Part shown: positions 54,209-62,823 of the stretch, one piece after another | How the letters are laid out: each line of letters begins with the position of its first letter | Position numbering within the stretch: position 1 is the stretch's first letter | From: Negadavirga shengliensis | GTDB lineage: Bacteria; Bacteroidota; Bacteroidia; Cytophagales; Cyclobacteriaceae | DNA length: 64,000 nt | Reading direction: 5' to 3' | Assembly: GCF_042652345.1 (NCBI RefSeq) | Contig: NZ_JBHSJJ010000001.1 | Coordinates: forward strand, 1 to 64,000 | The notes under the pieces: generated by a model | What the model was told of the DNA's origin: nothing | What the model saw: the letters and a program-made list of their open reading frames with translations, nothing else | The model's database searches: none | Translations under genes and position numbers: made by a program

Positions 54209-55657
54209 TTACTTCATCCAGCTGCCGTCCACCGTTCTCCAAATGCCCAAGGGGTTGGCTTCTTTCAATGCATCCGGTAAAAACTTCCCGGGCATGTCCT
54301 GATAGGCCACCGGACGGACAAAGCGTTTGATGGCATGGGTCCCGACTGAAGTACTTCGGCTGTCTGTAGTGGAGGGATATGGACCTCCATGCTGCATGGC
54401 ATAACCCACCTCCACTCCGGTGGGTACACCTTTGAATAGCAGACGCCCACATTTTTCTTCCAATAAATTTAAAAAACCCTGGTTGTCTTCAAGTTCAGCT
54501 TCCTCTGCCCAAACCGTACAGGTAAGCTGGCCTTTTAGCTGCAAAGCAATTTGTTCCAACTCACCGCCATCTTTATATACCACCATGATCCCGAACGGGC
54601 CAAAAACCTCTTCCTGAAAATCATCATCGTCTAACCAGTCTGCTGCCTGTACCTTTGCAAAGGCAGCATTGCCTGTCAATAATTCAGAAGCTGTGGCGGT
54701 TTTTAACCACTCCAGCTTGTTGCTGCTTTTCAGGTTTTCCAGTGACGTATAATAGCTTTTCGCTATCCCCTCATGCAGCATGGGTGCAGATACCACTTCT
54801 TCAAGAAGTGACGCCACGGCGGCGGAAAAGTTTGCCTCTGCCGATTGCGGAATAAATATCAATCCCGGGTTTGTACAAAACTGACCCACACCAAGGGAAA
54901 GCGAAGAAACATATGCCCCGGCCAAGGCTTCCATTTGGTTGTCCAGCCTCTTCTCAAAAGCGAAAATAGGGTTCACACTGCCCATTTCGGCATAGACAGG
55001 AATGGGGACTTCCCTTCTATTGGCCGTATCAAAAAGGGCCTTTCCTCCCCGGAATGAGCCGGTAAAGGCCACTGCCTTCGCCAGTGGATGAGCTGCCAGT
55101 TCCTGTCCGGTCTCCGCTCCTCCTTCCACATGCTGAAAAACTCCCTTCGGGAGCTTGCTCAATCTCACAGCGGTTCTGATGGCTTCCGCTACCATCCTGG
55201 ATGTCTCAGGATGGGCGGGATGGGCTTTATATATTACCGGGCATCCTGCCGCCAATGCCGAAACCGTATCTCCTCCCGCGGTGGAAAAGGCAAGAGGAAA
55301 ATTGCTCGCCCCAAAGACCACTACCGGTCCGAGAGGTCTCAGCATTCTGCGAATATCCGGTTTGGGCAGCGGGCTTCTTTCCGGATCGGCATGGTCAATC
55401 ACTGCCTCCACCCAACTGCCTTCTGCTATCAATTTCGCAAAAAGCTTTATCTGCCCCAATGTTCTTCCCAACTCTCCGGTAATCCGTCCCTCAGGCAAAT
55501 GGGATTCTCTTGCAGCGGTGGGCACCAATTGATTCCTGACCGCATCTATTTGGGAAGCCATCTCTTCAAGAAACGCTGATTTTTTGTCATTCTCTAAAGT
55601 CTTGAAAACTAAAAAGGCCTCCTGGGCCTGCTGGAAATACAAATCGATTTGTGACAT
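54209..55657 (-). CDS. Aldehyde dehydrogenase, 2-oxoglutarate semialdehyde dehydrogenase type
   Basis: NAD(P)-dependent oxidation of an aldehyde to an acid. Cys261 (GVGQFCTNPG) is the nucleophile and Glu224 (YAEMGSVNP) the general base. The pattern of ASNFPLAFSTAGGDTVSALA and TRSTSVGTHAIKRFVRP-like (DSRSTSVGTHAIKRF) matches the 2-oxoglutarate semialdehyde dehydrogenase group. That group works in pentose, hexarate and hydroxyproline catabolism. 482 residues. No dehydratase or racemase for those routes is here. It is upstream of the GH9 gene on the same strand, 258 bp away. Confidence 0.88.
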   Translation of the reverse strand: MSQIDLYFQQAQEAFLVFKTLENDKKSAFLEEMASQIDAVRNQLVPTAARESHLPEGRITGELGRTLGQIKLFAKLIAEGSWVEAVIDHADPERSPLPKPDIRRMLRPLGPVVVFGASNFPLAFSTAGGDTVSALAAGCPVIYKAHPAHPETSRMVAEAIRTAVRLSKLPKGVFQHVEGGAETGQELAAHPLAKAVAFTGSFRGGKALFDTANRREVPIPVYAEMGSVNPIFAFEKRLDNQMEALAGAYVSSLSLGVGQFCTNPGLIFIPQSAEANFSAAVASLLEEVVSAPMLHEGIAKSYYTSLENLKSSNKLEWLKTATASELLTGNAAFAKVQAADWLDDDDFQEEVFGPFGIMVVYKDGGELEQIALQLKGQLTCTVWAEEAELEDNQGFLNLLEEKCGRLLFKGVPTGVEVGYAMQHGGPYPSTTDSRSTSVGTHAIKRFVRPVAYQDMPGKFLPDALKEANPLGIWRTVDGSWMK

Positions 55658-55834
55658 AATTTATTTCGGAGTATTGGGGTTAGATTCAATTAATTGGCGA
55701 CAAAAACATTGTCCTGCCAAAACACAATTTATTCAAATGATAGCTCAATTTAATTCTTATTCTCTGTTCAAGCAAAAAAACATCAACTCTTCCTTGTATA
55801 AAATCCTTCAGCTTTTGAACTTTACCAGCGCCTT

Positions 55835-55881
55835 TGTCATATGTCGAACGGCCACTACCCTAAGGTAGACGTGATATGACA
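55835..55881. repeat. Nested inverted repeat upstream of a GNAT gene
   Basis: TGTCATAT (55835-55842) pairs with ATATGACA (55874-55881), and inside it CTACC (55855-55859) pairs with GGTAG (55864-55868) around CTAA. It could be a structured leader, an operator or a small dispersed repeat. Confidence 0.4.
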
Positions 55882-55942
55882 GGGGTTTTGACCCTAAACC
55901 ATTATGGTACCGGAATTTCAATGATGGATTTTCTATAAACAC

Positions 55943-56446
55943 ATGAACAGCTTTCCCCATTTGAATGATATTTTTTTTCGACAAGAATTGGTTCCTGGTG
56001 ACATTGGTGCCATCACAGAAATGCACGGCAGAATTTACCATCAGGGCTATGGGTTTGGACTGTCCTTTGAAATTTATGTAGCAGAAACCTTTTCCGATTT
56101 CGCCAGGAATTTTAAAGATGGTTTAGACAAAATATGGATTGCCGAACACAAAAAAAAGATTGTGGGATGTATTGCCCTTGTGCATCGGTCTCCAGAACAG
56201 GCGCAACTCCGGTATTTTTTGATCGAACCTTCATTTCAGGGCATAGGACTCGGTAAGGAACTGATGGCCAGGTTCATGGAAGCCGCAAAACATTTTGGCT
56301 ACACCACTGTGTATCTTCAAACGACCAACAACCTCCCCATCGCAGCTTCTTTGTACAGAAAAGCCGGATTCCGGTTGATTGATGAAAAGCCATCAACCGC
56401 TTTCGGAAAAAGCCTGATGGAACAAAAATACGAACTCATCCTGTAA
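55943..56446 (+). CDS. GNAT-family N-acetyltransferase
   Basis: A 167-residue acetyl-CoA-dependent acetyltransferase. The acetyl-CoA loop is RYFLIEPSFQGIGLGKELMARF (in pieces QGIGLGKEL) and the C-terminal strand NLPIAASLYRKAGFRL is typical of the family. The substrate is unknown. It ends directly against the stop of the convergent dipeptidase gene, with no base between them. Confidence 0.88.
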   Translation: MNSFPHLNDIFFRQELVPGDIGAITEMHGRIYHQGYGFGLSFEIYVAETFSDFARNFKDGLDKIWIAEHKKKIVGCIALVHRSPEQAQLRYFLIEPSFQGIGLGKELMARFMEAAKHFGYTTVYLQTTNNLPIAASLYRKAGFRLIDEKPSTAFGKSLMEQKYELIL

Positions 56447-57703
56447 TCAGGATTTTCCAGCGGCGAATGCCTCAACAGCTCTCCATACCCTGAAAACATT
56501 CTTGTAGCAGATTTTCTCAATATCCTCCTTACTGTATCCCCTTGCCAGCAGCTCAGCAATCAGGTTGGGATACATGGAAACGTCCTTTAAGCCGGTGGGC
56601 AGTGTGTCCCCCACACCGTCAAAATCCGACCCCAGGCCAACATGATTAATACCCACCAAGGTGACAACATGGTCAAAATGATCCGCCACCCTCTTTACCG
56701 TTGGAAATGGATTATTATCGGCCACATATTTTTCAATGTATTCCCGGGCTTCAGGATCATTCCGGCTGTGACCCCGCTCAGCCAGCCAGTTGACGATATG
56801 CTCTCTTACTTCTTCATTTCTTTCCCGGTATTCCTGGTCGATAAAACTCCCTCCAAAATTGATCATGATGACGCCTTGGTTTTCAGCCAGCCTACGTATC
56901 ATTTCGTCATCCATGTTCCGCTCAAATCCTGGCGTAAAATGTCTCGATGAAGAATGTGAGGCGATTACAGGTACTTCTGTGATATCCATGACATCATAGA
57001 AAGTATCATCGGAAATATGACTGACATCTACCATAATGCCCAGCCTGTTCATTTCTTTCACTACTTTTTTACCGAAGTCACTCAGCCCTCCATGCGTACG
57101 GGTGGTATCATAGGAAGAATCCCCTATCAGATTGTCCCTGCCATGGGTAAGGGTAATGTAGCGGATACCTCTTTTATAAAAATAATGCAGGTTGTCCAAG
57201 TCGTCTTCGATGGCCGCGCCGTTTTCCATGCCCATGGGAAGCGAAATTTTTCCCTCCTCAAAGTTCTTTTCTATATCATCCGGACTATATGCCATGGCAA
57301 ACTTATCCGGCCATGAAACGGCTAACCTTTCTGTCATTTTTATAAGAGAATCCGCCAGCACTTTGGCCCCGCCTGTTTCCTGATAGCTGGAGGGGATATA
57401 AATGGACATAAATGGTGCATCCAACCCGCCTTCTTTTGAACGTGGATAATCAAAGTTGCCCCCTTCGGTCCTCTCAGAAACATCGAGGATTTCCCTTTGT
57501 AAGGTAAATCCTCCTACTTTCATCCGATAAGGTAAATCCACATGACCATCCACCATTACCGTGTTTTGTGCCAGTTCTTTCGCTAATTCCAGGCGTTCCG
57601 CCTCAGAAAGCTTTGTAGGATCAACAGGATGATTGATATTTGATGTACAAGAAAACGCGATCATTAAGATAAAAAAGCCATTAAGCCAACATATGCTTCT
57701 CAT
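56447..57703 (-). CDS. Membrane dipeptidase, peptidase family M19, lipoprotein
   Basis: Zinc dipeptidase that cleaves dipeptides in the envelope. A lipoprotein signal (MRSICWLNGFFILMIAFSC) puts it at a membrane surface. Metal-binding regions of the M19 barrel are visible: VDGHVDLPYR (about 53-62), the NGAAIEDDL Glu, MVDVSHISDDTF and VIASHSSSRHF. The late GLGSDFDG motif also fits. Its 418 residues are normal. Transcribed alone. Confidence 0.93.
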   Translation of the reverse strand: MRSICWLNGFFILMIAFSCTSNINHPVDPTKLSEAERLELAKELAQNTVMVDGHVDLPYRMKVGGFTLQREILDVSERTEGGNFDYPRSKEGGLDAPFMSIYIPSSYQETGGAKVLADSLIKMTERLAVSWPDKFAMAYSPDDIEKNFEEGKISLPMGMENGAAIEDDLDNLHYFYKRGIRYITLTHGRDNLIGDSSYDTTRTHGGLSDFGKKVVKEMNRLGIMVDVSHISDDTFYDVMDITEVPVIASHSSSRHFTPGFERNMDDEMIRRLAENQGVIMINFGGSFIDQEYRERNEEVREHIVNWLAERGHSRNDPEAREYIEKYVADNNPFPTVKRVADHFDHVVTLVGINHVGLGSDFDGVGDTLPTGLKDVSMYPNLIAELLARGYSKEDIEKICYKNVFRVWRAVEAFAAGKS

Positions 57704-57996
57704 TTCCGTATTATTAAGATTATGGATCTGTAAAATAAATCATTTTTGAGTCATCTCCGCAAGACCTTGATATCATAAGTCTCCAAACAGACAATCCTTT
57801 TCAATTTTAGCTGCCCCTACTTGGCACGAACCTTGCCATTTTATTAAAATAGTTTATAAGTGATAAAATTACAAGAAGAACGAAATAACGGGAATAAAAA
57901 CCACAATAACGGCATAACCAATAAGTGATTCTAAAATAACCATTACAATTAACAGAATATTCACCAAATTTGTAACAAACCAAAACAAATCCCGAC

Positions 57997-58893
57997 ATGA
58001 GTGCTACATCGACCAAACAAGCAAAAGCTTTGATTGTTGCCGCAATTTTCATGCTTGCCGCAGGCTGTGAGCAGGCGCAACGATCAGAAAATCAAGAAAC
58101 AGAATCTGAAGAGATGATCACTGTCTCGGAACCCCAGATGGAGTTGCTGTGGGAAACCCCTGCTGAATTGACCACCAATGAGTCGGTTCATTACGAAGAC
58201 AGTGACGGACACATCTACGTGGCCAACATCGAAGGGGATCCAGCTGAAAAAGACGGTGTTGGGTCTATTTCTAAGCTCAGTAAAGATGGTGAAATAATCG
58301 AAAGAGACTGGGTAAGCGGTCTTCATGCTCCGAAAGGAATGACGGTAAAAGATGGTAGTTTGTATGTTACGGACGTAGACCGGCTGGTAGAAATTGAGTT
58401 GTCTTCAGGAGAAATCAGCCAGATATATGAGGTCTCCGATGCGGTCTTTCTGAATGATGCAGACCATGATGGCAGCCGGGTGTATTTTTCGGACATGAGG
58501 GCCGGAAAGATCCTGTATCTGGAAGAAGGGGAGATAAAAACATTCGCCGAAAACCAGAAAAATATCAACGGCCTTCGGGTAAGTGATGGTGGGGTCCTGT
58601 ATGGGTTGGATGCTGAGGGTCTTAAAAAGTACAGCGAGGATGGCAGCTATGAAGTTATCAATGATGAAGTTACCGGCGGGGATGGCCTGATCATTATTGA
58701 TGACGACACTTTTATAGCGAGCAAATGGGGAGGTGAAATTTACCTGGTTCAGGATGGTGAAGCCACCAAAATCCTGGATACCACACAGGAGGAATCCAAC
58801 ACAGCTGATATCGGGTTTATCCCCGATGAAAACATCGTGCTCGTCCCTACATTCTTTAAAGATAAGGTGGCCGCCTATAAGCTGGATTATTGA
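57997..58893 (+). CDS. Lipoprotein beta-propeller of the SMP-30/gluconolactonase-like type
   Basis: 298 residues. The signal ends in LAAGCEQ (lipobox Cys24), then a short acidic linker and a six-bladed propeller-like body. The repeats read GxxYVANIEG, GSLYVTDVDRL, RVYFSDMRAGKI, GVLYGLDAEGL and DTFIASKWGGEI. The pattern matches SMP-30-like or NHL propellers of Bacteroidota. The acidic SMP-30 metal site is not clear, so enzyme function is unsure. It is followed by a terminator. Confidence 0.8.
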   Translation: MSATSTKQAKALIVAAIFMLAAGCEQAQRSENQETESEEMITVSEPQMELLWETPAELTTNESVHYEDSDGHIYVANIEGDPAEKDGVGSISKLSKDGEIIERDWVSGLHAPKGMTVKDGSLYVTDVDRLVEIELSSGEISQIYEVSDAVFLNDADHDGSRVYFSDMRAGKILYLEEGEIKTFAENQKNINGLRVSDGGVLYGLDAEGLKKYSEDGSYEVINDEVTGGDGLIIIDDDTFIASKWGGEIYLVQDGEATKILDTTQEESNTADIGFIPDENIVLVPTFFKDKVAAYKLDY

Positions 58894-58897
58894 AAAC

Positions 58898-58919
58898 AAA
58901 CCAATGATGTCATTGGTTT
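58898..58919 (+). terminator. Terminator after the propeller lipoprotein
   Basis: AAACCAATGA (58898-58907) pairs with TCATTGGTTT (58910-58919) over a two-base gap, with a short T run. The stem starts a few bases after the stop codon. Confidence 0.75.
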
Positions 58920-59093
58920 TCATATCAAATTAAATGAATTATAATCAAGTTGTACTCGTTATGGGAGTAAATCCTCCAACCGCTTAAATACAATCATTTT
59001 ATTTATTGGGTACAATGATGTTAATTTGTAACATGGGCATTAGCTGGAAGATTTTCATCACCATTTTATTGCCTTAAAACCAATGAAGAAATT

Positions 59094-60095
59094 ATGAACA
59101 AGTCAGACAATATCAATTACGAGTTGGAAAAAAATGCCGAAGTCATCAGCCAGTTAAATGATTTGGTAAGTGAGATGGTGGACAATACCCTCCTGGATCC
59201 GGATGATTGCTGGCAGCCTACGGATTTTTTGCCCGACATGACACAACCCGATGCCCTGGATCAAGTAAAACTCCTCCGGGAACGTGCTGAAGGCATCCCT
59301 GATACTGTCATTACCTCTTTGGTAGGCAATATGATAACAGAAGAGGCGCTTCCCAGTTACCAGACGTATTTCAATATGTTGGTAGGCATCAATGAAGAGG
59401 GTAACCTTACCAGCGAGAAAGGTTGGGTCCGCTGGACCAAAGCCTGGACGGCTGAGGAAAACCGGCATGGTGATTTGCTCAACAAATACCTTTACCTCTC
59501 CGGGAGAGCAGATATGAGAAAAGTAGAACAGACCATCCACAGGTTGATTTATAACGGTTTTGATCCAAGATCTGAAAAAGATCCCTATCAGGCCATTATT
59601 TATACTTCTTTTCAGGAAAGGGCCACCAAGATTTCCCACGTAAATACAGGAAAGTTGGCCGATAAAGCCGGGGATACCATATTGGGTAAAATCTGCAAGC
59701 AAATTGCCGGAGATGAAGCCAGACACGAAAAGGCTTATAAGACCTTTATGTCCAAAATCTTTGAAATCGACCCAAGCGGAGCCATGCTGGCTTTCGAAAA
59801 AATGATGCGGAAGCAAATTGTGATGCCTGCCGTCTTGATGGGAAAAGGAGGCCCCAACCCCACATTATTCGACCAGTTTTCTGCCATTACCCAAAAAATC
59901 GGGATTTATACCGGTTGGGACTATGCCAGAATCATCGAACATCTTGTGAAACTATGGAAAGTGGAAACGGTAACGGGATTGAACGACATGGCTTCCAAAG
60001 CACAGGATTATCTGGCCGGACTGTCCGATAGATATATGAGGCTGGCTGACAGGATGAAAACCCCTGATGAAATCAGTCTGGCTTGGTTAAAATAA
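59094..60095 (+). CDS. Soluble acyl-ACP desaturase
   Basis: Di-iron enzyme that puts a double bond into acyl-ACP, here of the plant stearoyl-ACP desaturase family. The iron-binding motifs are EENRH (about 121-125) and DEARH (about 208-212), plus single Glu ligands near 83 and 175. No membrane helix. The 333-residue length is normal for bacterial members. Such genes give unsaturated fatty acids without a membrane desaturase. A near-consensus -7 box (TTAATTTG) lies upstream, without a clear -33 element. Confidence 0.93.
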   Translation: MNKSDNINYELEKNAEVISQLNDLVSEMVDNTLLDPDDCWQPTDFLPDMTQPDALDQVKLLRERAEGIPDTVITSLVGNMITEEALPSYQTYFNMLVGINEEGNLTSEKGWVRWTKAWTAEENRHGDLLNKYLYLSGRADMRKVEQTIHRLIYNGFDPRSEKDPYQAIIYTSFQERATKISHVNTGKLADKAGDTILGKICKQIAGDEARHEKAYKTFMSKIFEIDPSGAMLAFEKMMRKQIVMPAVLMGKGGPNPTLFDQFSAITQKIGIYTGWDYARIIEHLVKLWKVETVTGLNDMASKAQDYLAGLSDRYMRLADRMKTPDEISLAWLK

Positions 60096-60224
60096 AACAG
60101 GCCTTTGTAATGGAAAAAAGGGCCAAAAAATATCATAGTTGCGGCCCTTCAAGAATTTAGCAAAAGATAAAGTCAAAAAAGTTGCTTAATCACCCAGAAC
60201 AAAGGTAGAGAAATGAGACACACC

Positions 60225-60252
60225 AAAAAATACCCCGTTTGGGGTATTTTTT
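60225..60252. terminator. Bidirectional terminator between the desaturase and recQ
   Basis: AAAAAATACCCC (60225-60236) pairs with GGGGTATTTTTT (60241-60252) over a GTTT loop. It can end transcripts from both strands. Confidence 0.88.
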
Positions 60253-60351
60253 TTACATTTTTAACCCTAACCTGAATTGGAAATTATATGCAGTGGCGTC
60301 AATCGGATTTAGTTTGAAAGCAGCCTCACATGCGCATAGGCCGATGACCCG

Positions 60352-62460
60352 CTACTTGACCAACAAAGCCAGCCGAAGTTGGAAATAGGTATATTTTTCT
60401 CCAAAATGCTCCTTCAAAGGCTTCAACCTCGGCTGTCCCATTTTTAAATAGGCGGCATTGATCTCCCTTGTTTCTTTATCCGTGAGAATCTCTTTCGAGT
60501 CAACTTCCCCCTTTTCCGCAAGTTGAATAAGATGGCTTTCAACAGTACTCAGAGCAAGCCCCCGGTTCCTGGCAACTTCTTCCAAACTCCACCCACGTCT
60601 GAAATACTCCAGGGTTTGCTTCTCAGTCCCGGAATGCTGTCTTGGCCGGGCCTGTTTAGCCACCGTCTTCTTTTTGGGCTGTATTCCATTTTCTTCCGCA
60701 TATTTTCTGATCAGCCTCAAAAAGTCCTCCCCGTACCTGTCTGCTTTCACAGCACCTACTCCAGTTATAGTGAACAAGCTTTGTTCGTCAACAGGATAAA
60801 AAGTAGCCATCTCCACCAGTGTGGCGTCAGAAAAAACCATATAAGGGGGCACGTTTTCCTTCCGGGCAAGCCCGAATCTCAGGTGTTTCAGCCGGTCGAA
60901 TAATTCCTTATCATGGCCGGTTTCTGCCTGAGGTTGAACAAAATCCTCGGCCATGCTCAGCAATATCTTTTCTTTCTTTTTCAGCTTTTCCCATGCCAGG
61001 GGCGTGAGCTTTAATACCGGAAACCCTTGCCCTTCCTGTGTCAAAAATCCTTCCTGGACCAGTTGTCCTCCCAGTTTTTTCCAAAATTGCTCAGATTTGT
61101 CTTTGCCGATCCCGTAGACCGAAAGGGATTGCTGCCCCGCATTTATTTTCGCTGACCTGGAACCTCTCAGCACCAAAATAACCTGTCCCAACCCAAAGGA
61201 TTGTCCCATCCTTGCCACTGCGGAAAGCATCATTTGGGCGTAGATGGTCATGTCCATCTGGCTGCCCTTTTGGAAACACACATCACAGTTGCCGCAGTCA
61301 TTGGGGTATTCTTCCCCAAAATATTCCAACAAAAACCTCCTCCTGCACTTCTGCGACTGGCAAAACCGGACCATGGTATCCAGTTTGGCCTTCATATGCT
61401 GGACATACTCGGGATTATCTGATTTTTCCACCATTCTGCCCAAGGTAATGCTGTCCCCATAGCTGTAAAACAGCAAGGCCTCACTGGGAAGGCCGTCCCT
61501 TCCTGCCCTACCCGTTTCCTGATAATAACTCTCAATATTCTGCGGCATATTGGTATGGACAACAAAACGCACATTGGACTTATCGATTCCCATCCCAAAA
61601 GCAATGGTGGCCACCATGATTTTGATTTCGTCACGAATGAATTTTTCCTGGTTTGTATCCCTGATGGCTTTATCCAAGCCGGCATGATAAGGCAGCGCAT
61701 CATAGCCGTTCTCCTGCAACCTGGCAGCCGTTTCCTCTACCGACTTTCTGGACAGACAGTATATGATCCCCGAATCATTGGGATATTGACTCAAAAACTG
61801 CATCAATCTGGAAAACGCGTCCGTGCGCAAGGCCACCCTATAGGTGATATTGGGCCTGTCAAACGAAGAGATAAACCATCTTGGATGCTGCAGAAACAGT
61901 TTTTCCTCAATGTCTTTCCGGGTCATCTTATCGGCAGTGGCCGTAAGCGCCAAAAAAACAGTGGACGGAAACTTCTTCCTCAGCTCCCCCAATTTCAGGT
62001 ACTCCGGGCGGAAATCATGCCCCCATTGTGATACGCAATGGGCTTCATCCACTGCGACCATGGACAAATCCACCGATTTCAACAAATCAACGAGAGGATA
62101 GGTCCCGCCAAACAAACGTTCGGGCGCCACATACAGCAGCTTGACCTTACCCTTACAGACCTCTTGGGACACAAAACGCTGTTCACTAACCGATTGGGTA
62201 GAATTCAAAAATGCCGCGGGAATGCCCATGTTGTTCAGGCCATCCACCTGATCCTTCATCAAGGCTATGAGAGGAGAAACCACCAGGGTCAACCCTGGCC
62301 ATAACATAGCAGGAACCTGATAGCAGACAGACTTTCCTGCTCCGGTAGGCATCAAAGCGATACAGTCCTTTCCCCCCAAGGCCGTTTGAATAATCTTTTC
62401 CTGGTTACCCCTAAAAGCATGATAACCATAAAAATTTTTGAGTACATCTATTGGTTCCAT
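60352..62460 (-). CDS. recQ: ATP-dependent DNA helicase RecQ
   Basis: 3'-5' helicase for recombination and replication-fork repair. The P-loop is PTGAGKSVCYQ, the DEAH box is VAVDEAHCVSQWGHDFR, and motif VI is YYQETGRAGRDG. The zinc site uses Cys residues in CQSQKCRRRFLLEYFGEE (in pieces) and CGNCDVC. A HRDC domain (about 515-590) follows, then a helix-turn-helix tail (about 620-700, WSLEEVARNRGLALSTVESHL). The 702 residues are longer than E. coli RecQ because of this tail, as in Bacteroidota RecQ. Confidence 0.95.
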   Translation of the reverse strand: MEPIDVLKNFYGYHAFRGNQEKIIQTALGGKDCIALMPTGAGKSVCYQVPAMLWPGLTLVVSPLIALMKDQVDGLNNMGIPAAFLNSTQSVSEQRFVSQEVCKGKVKLLYVAPERLFGGTYPLVDLLKSVDLSMVAVDEAHCVSQWGHDFRPEYLKLGELRKKFPSTVFLALTATADKMTRKDIEEKLFLQHPRWFISSFDRPNITYRVALRTDAFSRLMQFLSQYPNDSGIIYCLSRKSVEETAARLQENGYDALPYHAGLDKAIRDTNQEKFIRDEIKIMVATIAFGMGIDKSNVRFVVHTNMPQNIESYYQETGRAGRDGLPSEALLFYSYGDSITLGRMVEKSDNPEYVQHMKAKLDTMVRFCQSQKCRRRFLLEYFGEEYPNDCGNCDVCFQKGSQMDMTIYAQMMLSAVARMGQSFGLGQVILVLRGSRSAKINAGQQSLSVYGIGKDKSEQFWKKLGGQLVQEGFLTQEGQGFPVLKLTPLAWEKLKKKEKILLSMAEDFVQPQAETGHDKELFDRLKHLRFGLARKENVPPYMVFSDATLVEMATFYPVDEQSLFTITGVGAVKADRYGEDFLRLIRKYAEENGIQPKKKTVAKQARPRQHSGTEKQTLEYFRRGWSLEEVARNRGLALSTVESHLIQLAEKGEVDSKEILTDKETREINAAYLKMGQPRLKPLKEHFGEKYTYFQLRLALLVK

Positions 62461-62823
62461 ATCAAAAAAGATAAGTTTAAAACAATTTCAAAGCCAAAGA
62501 TAAACAAGAAAATCTGGTTTATGAAACTCCTTATGCATGCCAAATGCTGTTGGAGGGATGTGGTGTCCTTATCGAACGGCTTTGTACTTCCGTTTTGGCA
62601 GGGTGATCTGAATCTTTGGAATTTTTGTAACCCCTTGATCCCAAGTTCTACCCTTCAGTAATTAACGACATACCGATACCCGCCCATCTAACTGCACTTT
62701 CGTTTATACAAAAGGCATAAAAACCCCATTAAAGCAAAATAAAAGTAGACAAAATCCGTGTTTTGTAAAATTTAATTTCAACACTTATCTTTGAAGGATC
62801 ATTTGACATCAAATTTTCTGATC
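62461..62823. other. Intergenic region upstream of the secreted surface protein gene
   Basis: 363 bp. Apart from the promoter at 62762-62793 no gene or repeat was found. The codon-like frames there are short and unlike any family. Confidence 0.5.
62762..62793 (+). promoter_or_regulatory. Consensus Bacteroidota promoter for the surface protein gene
   Basis: TTTG (62762-62765), 20 bases, then TATCTTTG (62786-62793). It is an exact match to TTTG/TAnnTTTG, about 30 bases before the ATG at 62824. Confidence 0.75.

Noticed and set aside
62386..62661. 91-codon plus-strand frame after the recQ start
   Set aside because: It begins inside recQ on the opposite strand and has no family features.
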